Source of the DNA: Firmicutes bacterium UBA6648
Lineage (GTDB): Bacteria > Bacillota > Clostridia > Peptostreptococcales > Anaerovoracaceae
Assembly (NCBI GenBank): GCA_002455605.1
Contig: DKLE01000093.1
Coordinates: 1 to 27,125, forward strand
Reading direction: 5' to 3'
Length of the DNA stretch: 27,125 bases
The notes under the pieces are model-generated. The model worked only from the letters and a program-made list of their open reading frames with translations. It was not told where the DNA came from and searched no databases. The position numbers and the translations under genes were made by a program. This document shows positions 6,949-15,337 of the stretch, one piece after another. The stretch's first letter is position 1; each line of letters opens with the position of its first letter.

Positions 6949-9174
6949 ATGAAAGAGATAAATCAGACATATAAGAGTCGATTGATTAAAGTTATTAATG
7001 TTTTTATGATCTTATTTATAATACTTTTTTTCATGCTTCCTCAGACTTCCTTTGGGCATTCGAGAATTCCCCAAGAAAAGAGACTGGTAAAAGTAGGATA
7101 TTATTTGCATGAGGGATATCAGGAACTTGATGAAAAGGGCGTTTATTCCGGATATGGATATGACTATTTAAAAGAGATTTCTCAATTTGCGGGATGGAAC
7201 TGTGAATTTATCGTCGCGCCTTTTTCTGAATGTATAAAAATGCTGGAGAATGGAGAAGTAGATATTGTGGGCGGAGTGGACAAGGAAGCGTTAAAATCCA
7301 ATAAGCTCATATATTCTCATCTGTCGAATTGGAATTCACAGACACAATTATATACGAAGACTGCTGATACTGAGCTGAATTTTGATGATTTTGCCAGATT
7401 TGACGGAATCAGTGTGGGTATTTTAGAAAGCGATTATCAAGAAATATATTTAGACCAATATTGTGATAGCAACAAAATTAAATTTAATAAAAAATACTAT
7501 AAAAGCTTGGAGGAAATGGAACAAGCCTTGGATAAAGGAGAGGTTCAAGCAATATTTACATCTGTTGAGACCAATAAAAAATATGAAAAGGTTATTGGCA
7601 GAATGGATCAGCACCCTTTGTTTTATGGAGTCAATAAGGACAATCCACAATTGCTGGAAGAACTTAATAAATCCATGCAAAATATGAAAAACAGTAATCC
7701 TTCTTATGATATGCAGATACAGAATAAATATTTTATAAAAGGACATGTGGCACCTCCGGCCTTTACAGTGGACGAGCTAAACTATATTAAGAAAAAAGGT
7801 ACAGTAAAGGTTTCCTATGATCAGGGATGGCAGCCTATTGAATATTATGATGAAGAAACCGGAGAAGTGAAGGGCGTCACCAAGGATTTATTTGATTTAT
7901 TATCAAAATATACCGGCTTACAATTTGAATTTGTGAGAGCGGATAATTTAAGCCAGGCTCTGAATGATGTTAAGACAGGCAAATCGGATATGATAAGCTT
8001 GGTTTCCCATGATTATGGGATCTCTGAAAAGAGGGGGCTATATACTTCAAGCATATGCATTAATGCATCTCTTGTGGGTGTAGTTGCGAAAGACAGAACC
8101 TTTGATCAGATAAGACAAATTGCCATGCCTAAAAATTATTATCTGGATATTCTTGAGAATTATGATGTAAAGGAGTATGATACGGTAGAACAGTGCTTTG
8201 AAGCGGTTAATTCCGGCATGGCGGATGCTACTATTGCAAATGCCTATGCCGCCAATTATTATTTAGCAAATCCTAAATTTGTTAATTTGATAAGGCAGGA
8301 TCTGATTGGATATTCGGAGGATTTATCTCTGGGGGTTTCAAAAGATGAAGATATTGAACTTTTGAATATTTTAAATAAAGGACTGCACTGTATATCAGAT
8401 ATGGAATTATCCAATATTATTTTAAGCAATTATGTGATCTATGAACAGCCTAAATTCAGAAAGCTGTATTATTCAAATCCGGGATTTTTTTTAGGCTCAG
8501 TATTGTTTATCGTTACGGCAGCCATCGGTGTTTTAATTTACATAATCATGCTGAAAAATAAAATAAACTGTACGAATTTAAAAATGATTGAATTCTTAAA
8601 CGTTGAAAAAAGCAGAGTGGAGAACTCACTGCGCAGTGAAGCGGAACGAGATTCTCTGACAGGGCTGTTTAACCGGAGAAAAATTGAATCGGAGTTAAAA
8701 GAGTTTCTGCTAAAAATAAGTGTAGATAACCAGCTGTGCTTACAGAATAAGAGTTCCACAAATAATGAAGTTCATAGCCTGATGATTCTTGACTTAGACG
8801 GATTTAAAATGGTCAATGATCGGTATGGTCATCCGGAAGGGGATACTTTATTAAAGAGAATTGCTAAAGAATTGGAATTGGTTGCAGGCGAAGAAAATCT
8901 GGTGGGACGGCTGGGAGGAGACGAATTTGTATTCTTATTTAAAAACATCACAGGAATAAATGAAGTTGCCCATCTAACTAAAAAAATACATAAAGTTATC
9001 AAGGAAATTGCTAAAGAGAATGAAAAATGGAGTACTATTTCAGTAAGTGTAGGAGTGACTTTATTTGGATATGAAACTTTTAGCTTTAAAGAATTATATC
9101 AAAGAGCGGATCAGGCTTTATACCGAGCAAAAAAATTAGGCAAAGACAGAGTAATATTTTATGAAGATTTGTGA
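6949..9174 (+). CDS. Membrane diguanylate cyclase with two periplasmic-binding-type sensor domains
   Basis: A 741-residue membrane signalling protein. After an N-terminal membrane helix (about 16-36) come two tandem extracellular solute-binding family 3 domains (about 43-265 and 271-500), a second helix (about 510-535), a short linker helix, and a C-terminal GGDEF domain. The cyclase motifs are complete: DSLTGLFNRR, DLDGFKMVNDRYGH for metal binding, and GGDEF at 656-660. Diguanylate cyclases make cyclic di-GMP from two GTP. The inhibitory RxxD site that usually lies five residues before GGDEF is absent (GEEN here), so product inhibition through that site is unlikely. The tandem sensors suggest control by an extracellular amino acid or similar small ligand. 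Monocistronic: a terminator lies on each side. AAAGGAGG precedes the ATG. Confidence 0.9.
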   Translation: MKEINQTYKSRLIKVINVFMILFIILFFMLPQTSFGHSRIPQEKRLVKVGYYLHEGYQELDEKGVYSGYGYDYLKEISQFAGWNCEFIVAPFSECIKMLENGEVDIVGGVDKEALKSNKLIYSHLSNWNSQTQLYTKTADTELNFDDFARFDGISVGILESDYQEIYLDQYCDSNKIKFNKKYYKSLEEMEQALDKGEVQAIFTSVETNKKYEKVIGRMDQHPLFYGVNKDNPQLLEELNKSMQNMKNSNPSYDMQIQNKYFIKGHVAPPAFTVDELNYIKKKGTVKVSYDQGWQPIEYYDEETGEVKGVTKDLFDLLSKYTGLQFEFVRADNLSQALNDVKTGKSDMISLVSHDYGISEKRGLYTSSICINASLVGVVAKDRTFDQIRQIAMPKNYYLDILENYDVKEYDTVEQCFEAVNSGMADATIANAYAANYYLANPKFVNLIRQDLIGYSEDLSLGVSKDEDIELLNILNKGLHCISDMELSNIILSNYVIYEQPKFRKLYYSNPGFFLGSVLFIVTAAIGVLIYIIMLKNKINCTNLKMIEFLNVEKSRVENSLRSEAERDSLTGLFNRRKIESELKEFLLKISVDNQLCLQNKSSTNNEVHSLMILDLDGFKMVNDRYGHPEGDTLLKRIAKELELVAGEENLVGRLGGDEFVFLFKNITGINEVAHLTKKIHKVIKEIAKENEKWSTISVSVGVTLFGYETFSFKELYQRADQALYRAKKLGKDRVIFYEDL

Positions 9175-9195
9175 CAAAATAGTTAGAGCAGATTT

Positions 9196-9240
9196 AAAAG
9201 GATTGAATTTGATTTATGGCAGATTCAGTCCTTTTCTTTA
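9196..9240 (+). terminator. Terminator after the diguanylate cyclase gene
   Basis: AAAAGGATTGAAT (9196-9208) pairs with ATTCAGTCCTTTT (9223-9235) with a single G-U pair and a 14-base loop, followed by a pyrimidine-rich CTTTA. The A-rich left arm makes it potentially bidirectional. Confidence 0.75.
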
Positions 9241-9242
9241 TG

Positions 9243-9369
9243 ATAATGCTATAAAGAAGCGAAAAAAACAAACTAAATTGCTATCTCAAAAAAATATTTT
9301 TTTTATAACATATTGAAAAAACATTGAAAAAGTAGTATAATACACTCTGTTAGCTTTATAATGCTATAA
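9243..9369 (+). repeat. Duplicated ATAATGCTATAA element around the citrate synthase promoter
   Basis: The 12-mer ATAATGCTATAA occurs at 9243-9254 and again at 9358-9369, one copy upstream of and one downstream of the promoter at 9313-9341. In the downstream copy the flanking base completes a palindrome, TTATA-ATGC-TATAA. The upstream copy is a near-palindrome, TGATA-ATGC-TATAA. Two copies 115 bases apart that bracket a promoter resemble paired operators that could loop DNA. AT-rich context raises the chance of coincidence. Confidence 0.4.
9313..9341 (+). promoter_or_regulatory. Sigma-A type promoter for citrate synthase
   Basis: TTGAAA (9313-9318) and a perfect TATAAT (9336-9341) have the ideal 17-base spacing. 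The predicted transcript starts near 9348 and has a leader of about 80 bases before the ATG at 9428. The leader includes the second copy of the repeated palindromic element. Confidence 0.7.
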
Positions 9370-9427
9370 CTAAATAAAGCAAAAATGTACTAATTTGCTT
9401 AAAAATTGTAAAAAGGGGGTGCGAATT

Positions 9428-10810
9428 ATGTATAGCGATAAACTAGATGATAAATATTCCAGAATAACGGAAGAAATACAGTCATTAGCAGCAAAATGCA
9501 TAGAAAATAGTACGATCGATTCTTCTTTATATAAAAAGTATGAGGTCAACAGGGGACTTAGGGATTTAAAAGGTAATGGCGTTCTGACGGGGCTGACGGA
9601 AATTTCCGGAATATATGCCTTTGATGTGGACGAGGAGACAGGAGAAAAAATTCCTTGCCCCGGTAGGTTATATTACCGAGGGGTCAATATAAATCAGATT
9701 GTAAAAGGTTTTATAAATGAAAAACGTTTTGGTTTTGAAGAAGTAACTTATCTTCTTATTTTTGGGAAGCTGCCTACTTGTGAACAATTAGAAGAGTTCA
9801 ATATCATTTTATCGGAATACCGTACGCTGCCGCCAAGCTTTGCAAGAGACATTATTATGAAGGCTCCAAGTACGGATATGATGAATAGTCTGGCAAGAGG
9901 GGTTTTAACTCTTCATTCCTATGATAAAAATCCTAATGATACATCCGTACCCAATGTGCTCAGGCAATGCTTACTGCTAACGGCTGTTTTCCCGCTATTA
10001 GCCGTGTATGGGTATCAGGCATCCCGACATTATCATTACAGGGACAGTTTGTATATACACATTCCCAAGCCGGAACTATCAACAGCTCAGAACATCTTGC
10101 ATATGCTTAGGCCGGACAGCCAATATACGGAACTGGAAGCTAAAATTTTAGATTTGGCTTTGGTTTTGCATGCAGAGCATGGAGGCGGTAACAACTCCAC
10201 CTTTACTACTCATGTGGTATCCTCCTCTGGTACAGATACTTACTCTGCCATTGCAGCAGCCTTGGGCTCGCTGAAAGGGCCAAAGCACGGCGGAGCCAAT
10301 ATTAAAGTTGTTCAGATGTTTGATGATATGAAGTCACACATTTCTGATTGGGAGGACGAAACTGCAATCAGAGAATATCTCCAGAAAATATTAAAAGGAG
10401 AAGCTTTTGATAAATCGGGGCTGATATATGGGATGGGACATGCGGTATATTCCTTATCCGATCCCCGGGCAGAAATTTTTAAAAAGTTTGTGGAAAGTCT
10501 GGCTAAGGAAAAAGACAAAGGCAAAGAATATAAACTGTACGCTGATGTGGAAAGAATAGCGGCAGAAATCATTTGTCAGGAAAGAAAGATTTACAAGGGT
10601 GTAAGTGCCAATATCGACTTCTACAGCGGATTTGTATACAGCATGCTGGATCTTCCGCTGGAGCTTTACACACCTATCTTTGCCATAGCTAGAATGGCAG
10701 GCTGGAGTGCTCACAGAATTGAAGAGCTGATTAATACAGGAAAAATTATAAGACCGGCATATAAAGATGTGGCAGTACCCAGCGAATATGTACCTATTGG
10801 AAAGAGGTAA
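9428..10810 (+). CDS. Citrate synthase (citrate/2-methylcitrate synthase family)
   Basis: A 460-residue citrate synthase family protein that condenses acetyl-CoA with oxaloacetate. The ATG at 9428 follows AAAAAGGGGG, so the in-frame start at 9395 is not needed. Active-site segments are present: HAEHGGGN at 248-255, GPKHGGAN at 284-291, and GHAVYSLSDPRAEIF, whose aspartate at about 345 is the catalytic acid. The N-terminal extension of roughly 70 residues before LTEISGIYAFD and the overall length match the long clostridial forms rather than the short Bacillus type. In anaerobes it usually feeds glutamate synthesis through an incomplete oxidative branch. No aconitase or isocitrate dehydrogenase gene lies nearby, so 2-methylcitrate synthase activity cannot be excluded. 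It has its own promoter and terminator. Confidence 0.92.
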   Translation: MYSDKLDDKYSRITEEIQSLAAKCIENSTIDSSLYKKYEVNRGLRDLKGNGVLTGLTEISGIYAFDVDEETGEKIPCPGRLYYRGVNINQIVKGFINEKRFGFEEVTYLLIFGKLPTCEQLEEFNIILSEYRTLPPSFARDIIMKAPSTDMMNSLARGVLTLHSYDKNPNDTSVPNVLRQCLLLTAVFPLLAVYGYQASRHYHYRDSLYIHIPKPELSTAQNILHMLRPDSQYTELEAKILDLALVLHAEHGGGNNSTFTTHVVSSSGTDTYSAIAAALGSLKGPKHGGANIKVVQMFDDMKSHISDWEDETAIREYLQKILKGEAFDKSGLIYGMGHAVYSLSDPRAEIFKKFVESLAKEKDKGKEYKLYADVERIAAEIICQERKIYKGVSANIDFYSGFVYSMLDLPLELYTPIFAIARMAGWSAHRIEELINTGKIIRPAYKDVAVPSEYVPIGKR

Positions 10811-10834
10811 TAGGTATGCCGAATAAAAAATAAT

Positions 10835-10849
10835 ATAAGCGCAGCTTAT
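10835..10849 (+). other. Small hairpin after citrate synthase
   Basis: ATAAGC-GCA-GCTTAT is a perfect 6-bp inverted repeat between the citrate synthase stop and the main terminator. It lacks a U-run and may simply protect the mRNA 3' end. Confidence 0.3.
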
Positions 10850-10858
10850 TAAGAAGGG

Positions 10859-10897
10859 CTGTTCCTAAGAAGCTTTAAGCTTTTAGGAGCAGTTTTT
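10859..10897 (+). terminator. Terminator after citrate synthase
   Basis: CTGTTCCTAA (10859-10868) pairs with TTAGGAGCAG (10883-10892) with one G-U pair. The AAGCTT-containing interior can extend the stem. TTTTT follows immediately. Confidence 0.8.
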
Positions 10898-10973
10898 GTG
10901 TTTTAAACAGGGTTTTCACAAAATGGATTCTGTTAAAGCAGAAATTATCCATTATCTTAGATTGTAATTATAG

Positions 10974-10979
10974 TATAAT
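10974..10979 (+). promoter_or_regulatory. Candidate -10 element for the radical SAM gene
   Basis: A perfect TATAAT lies 56 bases before the ATG at 11036. No convincing -35 hexamer is seen at 16-18 bases upstream, so this is a partial promoter call. Confidence 0.4.
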
Positions 10980-11035
10980 CTTATTAAGAAATACTAACAG
11001 TAATGCCGGAAAGGCAAAAGCGTAAAGGAGATAAT

Positions 11036-12184
11036 ATGGAAGGACAAAAGGTGTTCAGGATTGGACCGTTTAGACCGCCAAGTGAGGCTAAGAGTTTGCT
11101 TTTACAGGTAACACAGGGATGTACATGGAATAAGTGCCGATTTTGTCAGATGTATAGACATGTTCCCTTTAAAGTTTTTTCTGTGGATAGCATAAAAGGT
11201 GACATTGATGTAATGAAATACTATGCCGATCTGGCTTTAGAGTGCAGAGATACACAAGGGCAATGGGATTTGCAGACAATGAACAGTATGCTGAAAAATA
11301 TGTCCAGACCGGAAGCAGAATGTGCTCAACTGATCTTTAACTGGGTAATCAACGGCGGAAAAACTGTGTTTTTGCAGGACGGAAATACTTTGGCATTAAG
11401 TGCTTCTAAGCTGAAGGAGGTCTTAAACTATTTAAAAGAAGTTTTTCCCCGGATTGAGCGGATTACCTCCTATGGCAGAGCTCAGACTTTGGCGCAGGTT
11501 ACGAAAGAAGAATATAAAGAATTAAAAAATGCAGGACTAGACCGAATTCACTCCGGATTTGAATCCGGTTCACAGGAGGTGCTGGATTTCATTAATAAAG
11601 GCGTTGACGTGGAGGAGCTGATTCAGGCAGGGAAAAACATAAAGGCGGGAGGGATTGAGCTGTCTGTCTACTTTATGCCCGGGATTGGCGGAAAAGCGTT
11701 ATCGGAAAAAAACGCTGCGGGTATGGCTCACGTAGTGAATCAAGTGAATCCGGATTATGTAAGAATAAGAACCGCTGTAATAAAAGAAGGCACAGAGCTT
11801 TGGAATGAGTATAAATGTGGGAAAATGAAGCTGGGCAGTGATGATGACAAGGTGAAAGAAATTCGTCAGCTGATTAATCTGGCAGAGGCTTGCGATGGAC
11901 GTCTGGTAAGCGATCATATTGTTAACCTGTTGCAGAACGTAGAAGGAAGTCTCAAGGAAGACAGAGCTCTTATGCTTGAAGAAATAGACAAGTATTTAGA
12001 AAGGCCTGAAGTTGAAAGAAAAATGTATCAGATAGCTAGAAGATCCGGCCGTGCTGATTCTATAGAATATTTAGATGGGTTACATGAAATTCAAAAAAAT
12101 CAACTGCAAAAAATGGTGCTGGCATATGGGACAGAGGAACAGTGGAATGAGAGAATTAATGATATGTTGAGCAGGTATATTTAG
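11036..12184 (+). CDS. Radical SAM protein with CX4CX2C cluster motif
   Basis: A 382-residue radical SAM protein of unassigned function. The ATG at 11036 follows AAAGGAG by 5 bases; the upstream in-frame start at 11003 has no ribosome site. The cluster-binding cysteines are C29, C34 and C37 in QGCTWNKCRFCQMY, giving CX4CX2C instead of the usual CX3CX2C. The rest of the barrel follows the family pattern: a strand with VFLQDGNTL, ITSYGRAQT, a conserved GLDRIHSGFESGSQEVLDFINKG segment (typical of HemN/MiaB/Elp3-like barrels), and a final PDYVRIRTAVIKEGTEL strand. The C-terminus is helical and charged, with no recognised TRAM, B12 or SPASM domain. It has a candidate -10 element of its own, and no clear terminator follows. 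No substrate can be inferred from the neighbours. Confidence 0.85.
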   Translation: MEGQKVFRIGPFRPPSEAKSLLLQVTQGCTWNKCRFCQMYRHVPFKVFSVDSIKGDIDVMKYYADLALECRDTQGQWDLQTMNSMLKNMSRPEAECAQLIFNWVINGGKTVFLQDGNTLALSASKLKEVLNYLKEVFPRIERITSYGRAQTLAQVTKEEYKELKNAGLDRIHSGFESGSQEVLDFINKGVDVEELIQAGKNIKAGGIELSVYFMPGIGGKALSEKNAAGMAHVVNQVNPDYVRIRTAVIKEGTELWNEYKCGKMKLGSDDDKVKEIRQLINLAEACDGRLVSDHIVNLLQNVEGSLKEDRALMLEEIDKYLERPEVERKMYQIARRSGRADSIEYLDGLHEIQKNQLQKMVLAYGTEEQWNERINDMLSRYI

Positions 12185-12353
12185 GGTTATTTTGTCAAAT
12201 AAAAGAGCATATTAGTAATGTCAAGCCCTGAAATAAAGTTTTTTTGGACAAACATGATGTAAATGAATGTTCAAAAACCAACGTGTTAGCCGACGGTTAT
12301 TCCGGTTTAAATTTTCTGAATATAAGCAAAAAGGTATACTTTTTGTTAAAAAG

Positions 12354-12362
12354 TGCTATAAT
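12354..12362 (+). promoter_or_regulatory. Extended -10 promoter for the lytic transglycosylase gene
   Basis: TGCTATAAT is a perfect extended -10 (TGnTATAAT). Such elements can work without a good -35, and none is visible here. The transcript would start near 12369, about 42 bases before the ATG at 12411, which supports that start codon and excludes the longer reading frame from 12267. Confidence 0.6.
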
Positions 12363-12410
12363 AATAAAGTCTTAATAAAAAGACCAAGAGAAAGAGAGGA
12401 GAAACAAGGT

Positions 12411-13508
12411 ATGGCAAAGAAGCTTATATCTGTGTGGCTTTCATTGACCATTGTACTTTTCTCATCAATTTCTATATATGCTGAAGATTACGTTCAAGGA
12501 GATTTTTTTAACAAAAAAGTCGTTATAAATGGAAGCGAGACTGTCAATTACAATCTTCAATATCCGTTCTTCCTTTATAAAGACACGACTTACATTCCAT
12601 TGAGCTCAGACATGGGCAATATCTGTGGATTTCAAGCAGAGATGGACTGGGAAAGCCGCACATTAAAACTTCTGAAGACGGAAGTGACTCAAAAAACAAT
12701 TAGTAAGGATTGGGCCAAGAATAATGGTTACGATATGAAATTAGAGGTTATATCAGGAGTCAAAGTATTAGCTTATAAGGATCTTTCAGGCGAACAAGAG
12801 GTTGCTGCTGCAGCTGGGGCGGAAGATGCTCCGGAAGTAATAGAGGCCCCTGAAGTACTGATGGAAGAAGTTAATTTAGAAGGATTGCCGGTTTTGGCAA
12901 TCGGTAAGTATTTATTCATTCCTGCGAAGGCAATGAGTAAAAGCAAGGTATTTAACTGGGACTTGTATTATGATTCCTATTATGGATTATGTATAAGCAC
13001 GATTAAAGACCGAACTGCTAAAAGTTTCTGGAACGAAGCAGAATCCAGATACAACAAAGGGTTAGTAAATTATATATTAAATTACAATGGCAGCTTATCA
13101 AAGACCTACGCACAAGACCTGGTATTTATGTTCAAAAGGGCAGCAAAAGTTTACAATGTAGATGAAAAACTGTTAATAGCTATAGCGCATAAGGAGAGTA
13201 CTTTTAATGCGTCAGCTGTTTCAAGGAGCGGTGCAAGGGGGCTGATGCAAATCATGCCTGCCACGGGAGCGAACTTTGGATTATCAACACAGCAATTACT
13301 GGATCCACGTTCTAATATAAACGTTGGAGCCTGTATGATTGGGACAGGGATTACTAACTACAATGGGGATAGAACAAGAGCTTTATCCGCATACAACCAA
13401 GGTTCATCAAGAGTGAGCCGAGGAAACTACTCCACAGCTTATGCCACAAGAGTAATATCTGCATACGGCGGAGTACAAAATTTTCTTTCTGTGAACGGAT
13501 ATAGTTAA
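12411..13508 (+). CDS. Exported lytic transglycosylase with copper amine oxidase N-like domain
   Basis: A secreted 365-residue peptidoglycan lyase. The N-terminus MAKKLISVWLSLTIVLFSSISIYAED is a classic signal peptide, probably cut after YAE or nearby, and AGGAG lies 9 bases upstream. Residues about 30-200 resemble the copper amine oxidase N-terminal type repeat (KKVVINGSETVNYNLQYPFFLYKDTTYIPLS), a non-catalytic domain common in clostridial envelope proteins. An alanine- and glutamate-rich linker interrupts it at about 124-145. Residues about 235-355 form the SLT (Slt70-like) domain, with the catalytic glutamate E262 in IAHKESTFNASAVSRSGARGLMQIMPATG. The typical AYNQG motif follows. The enzyme cleaves glycan strands to give 1,6-anhydro-MurNAc ends. 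No spore- or phage-specific neighbours indicate a special role; general wall turnover is likeliest. Confidence 0.9.
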   Translation: MAKKLISVWLSLTIVLFSSISIYAEDYVQGDFFNKKVVINGSETVNYNLQYPFFLYKDTTYIPLSSDMGNICGFQAEMDWESRTLKLLKTEVTQKTISKDWAKNNGYDMKLEVISGVKVLAYKDLSGEQEVAAAAGAEDAPEVIEAPEVLMEEVNLEGLPVLAIGKYLFIPAKAMSKSKVFNWDLYYDSYYGLCISTIKDRTAKSFWNEAESRYNKGLVNYILNYNGSLSKTYAQDLVFMFKRAAKVYNVDEKLLIAIAHKESTFNASAVSRSGARGLMQIMPATGANFGLSTQQLLDPRSNINVGACMIGTGITNYNGDRTRALSAYNQGSSRVSRGNYSTAYATRVISAYGGVQNFLSVNGYS

Positions 13509-13578
13509 ATAAAAAATAGCAGAACAGAGAGAAGATTAAAAAAATCACGACCCAAAAAGCATATAATATAGAAAAGCA

Positions 13579-13609
13579 AAAACCGAGGGAACAATATCCT
13601 CGGTTTTTT
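13579..13609 (+). terminator. Terminator after the lytic transglycosylase gene
   Basis: AAAACCGAGG (13579-13588) pairs perfectly with CCTCGGTTTT (13598-13607) around a 9-base loop and runs into T residues. It is GC-rich at the core and should be efficient. Confidence 0.88.
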
Positions 13610-13611
13610 GT

Positions 13612-13640
13612 TTGTAAATTATAAACAATCAAAGTATAAT
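13612..13640 (+). promoter_or_regulatory. Promoter of the serine dehydratase gene cluster
   Basis: TTGTAA (13612-13617) and a perfect TATAAT (13635-13640) are exactly 17 bases apart and begin directly after the preceding terminator. The predicted leader is about 50 bases. Confidence 0.65.
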
Positions 13641-13696
13641 AAAGCAGGTTAAGGTTTATCTTATTAATATGGATATTATGATATAAGAGGTATGAG

Positions 13697-14362
13697 ATGA
13701 ATACAAGTATATTTCAGGTTGCAGGCCCAATTATGATTGGACCGTCCAGCTCCCATACTGCCGGAGCTGCTAAAATCGGCAGAATAGCAAGACAGATAGT
13801 AAACGCAGATTTTGATAAAGTAACTTTTGGTCTTCATGGTTCCTTTGACAAGACCGGAAAAGGACATGGAACAGATAAAGCTTTATTGGCCGGAGTGATA
13901 GGAATAAGAGAAGATGACGAGAATATTTCAAAATCCTTCGAGCTGGCATCGGAGAAGGGTATAGAATTTGAATTTTATTCCGTGGAACTAGATGGTGCCC
14001 ACGAAAATTCCGTAGTGATAACCTTTTATAAGAAGGGTGAATTACGGTCGAAAATACAAGGTGCATCCGTTGGAGGCGGAAATGTAAGAATTGAAAAGAT
14101 TGATGGATATGAAATCGGCATCAGCGGTGAATTGCCGACTATATTTGTGAAACAGGATGATCAGAAGGGTGTTATCAGTCATGTGGCAACTATATTGGCG
14201 GATAACGGGATCAATATTGCCACCATGAAGGTGAGCCGTATGCAGAAGAGCAAAGATGCTATATGTGTGATAGAGATAGATGATTCGGTAGATACTAATA
14301 TTTTAGAAAAGCTGAAGCTGCACCCGCATATACAGCTGGTGAGATTAATAGCTTGTGCGTAA
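13697..14362 (+). CDS. sdaAB: L-serine dehydratase, iron-sulfur-dependent, beta subunit
   Basis: Beta subunit (221 aa) of the anaerobic two-subunit L-serine deaminase, which converts L-serine to pyruvate and ammonia. The N-terminal part begins with the signature GPIMIGPSSSHTAGAAKIGRIAR. The C-terminal 75 residues (PTIFVKQDDQKGVISHVATILADNGINIATMKVSR) form an ACT domain, which in related enzymes binds serine or another effector. AAGAGG lies 6 bases before the ATG. The alpha subunit gene follows after 16 bases, so the two are co-transcribed and probably translationally linked. Split subunits of this kind are typical of Gram-positive anaerobes, whereas E. coli has a fused single chain. Confidence 0.95.
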   Translation: MNTSIFQVAGPIMIGPSSSHTAGAAKIGRIARQIVNADFDKVTFGLHGSFDKTGKGHGTDKALLAGVIGIREDDENISKSFELASEKGIEFEFYSVELDGAHENSVVITFYKKGELRSKIQGASVGGGNVRIEKIDGYEIGISGELPTIFVKQDDQKGVISHVATILADNGINIATMKVSRMQKSKDAICVIEIDDSVDTNILEKLKLHPHIQLVRLIACA

Positions 14363-14378
14363 GGAGAGGAATAACTGA

Positions 14379-15266
14379 ATGTATAGAAATATAAAAGGGC
14401 TGCTGGAATTAGCCCAGGAAAGAAAGGTTAATCTTTCACAAATTGTTTTAGATAATGAGACAAAGCATAGCGGGAAACAGCCGGAAGAAATACTGGATAT
14501 CATGAAGTATAGATATGAAGTAATGAAAAATTCTACGGAAAAAGCTCTCAGAAAGCCAACTAATCCGGAAGGGAATTTAATTTGCGGAATTGCTTCCGCT
14601 CAATATTCCTATACCATGAACAACCAAGATACTCTTTGCGGAAGCTTTATCAATCTAGTAATGGCCAGAGCTCTTTCCTCCAGTGAAGTAAATGCGTCCA
14701 TGGGCAAAATCTGTGCTATGCCGACGGCGGGCTCCTGCGGGATTGTTCCGGCAGTAGTGATATCTGTGGCGGAAAAGCAGCAAGCCACAGACCAGCAGCT
14801 GCTTATGGCATTGATTACCGCTTCGGGCCTTGGGGCTATTGTAACAGAAAATGCTACTGTAGCAGGAGCAGAAGGCGGTTGCCAGGCGGAGTGCGGAGTG
14901 GCAGCCGCTATGGCAGCGGCTGCAGCGGTGGAGCTTTGCGGCGGTACACCGTCACAGGCCATAACGGCATTTAGTCTGTCCCTGATGAATATAATGGGCT
15001 TAGTCTGTGATCCGGTAGGGGGCTTGGTGCAAATACCTTGTGCACAAAGAAATGCTTCTCAGGCAGTTAATGCATTGCTCAGTGCCGATCTGGCTATGGC
15101 AGGGGTTCAGAGCTACATTGACGCAGATGAAGTGGTAGAAGCCATGTATAAGGTGGGAAAGCTTTTGCCTGTTCAGCTTAAAGAGACTGCTTTAGGAGGT
15201 ATTGCAGCTACCTGCAGCGGAGCTTGTCTAATAAAGACTATCCAAGAACAGGATAAAAGTGTATAA
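14379..15266 (+). CDS. sdaAA: L-serine dehydratase, iron-sulfur-dependent, alpha subunit
   Basis: Catalytic alpha subunit (295 aa), which carries the oxygen-sensitive [4Fe-4S] cluster that activates serine directly, without pyridoxal phosphate. Conserved cysteine-containing segments are KICAMPTAGSCGIVPA, AEGGCQAECGVAAAMA and LVCDPVGGLVQIPCAQRNA. The long alanine-rich helix after the second segment is a family hallmark. AAGGAGAGG precedes the ATG at 14379. With SdaAB it provides pyruvate and ammonia from serine, a standard route for amino-acid-fermenting clostridia. Length is normal and the frame is intact. Confidence 0.96.
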   Translation: MYRNIKGLLELAQERKVNLSQIVLDNETKHSGKQPEEILDIMKYRYEVMKNSTEKALRKPTNPEGNLICGIASAQYSYTMNNQDTLCGSFINLVMARALSSSEVNASMGKICAMPTAGSCGIVPAVVISVAEKQQATDQQLLMALITASGLGAIVTENATVAGAEGGCQAECGVAAAMAAAAAVELCGGTPSQAITAFSLSLMNIMGLVCDPVGGLVQIPCAQRNASQAVNALLSADLAMAGVQSYIDADEVVEAMYKVGKLLPVQLKETALGGIAATCSGACLIKTIQEQDKSV

Positions 15267-15337
15267 TTAAATGTTAGGATTATAAATGAAATGGAGTGAG
15301 CGAAACGTCCATTTGGTTTAGATTTGGAGGGAAGGAA

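Noticed and set aside
12267..12410. A 48-residue N-terminal extension of the lytic transglycosylase frame
   Set aside because: It would put basic residues before the signal peptide, and the extended -10 promoter at 12354-12362 lies inside it, so the transcript starts downstream of that start codon.
12185..12410. A possible riboswitch, such as a c-di-AMP type, before the lytic transglycosylase
   Set aside because: None of the conserved core motifs can be read in this stretch, and the promoter at 12354 leaves a leader of only about 42 bases.
15289..15314. AAATGG/CCATTT inverted repeat before mtnA as a terminator or operator
   Set aside because: The stem is only six pairs with a 14-base loop and no U-run, and it is well within chance in this AT-rich sequence.
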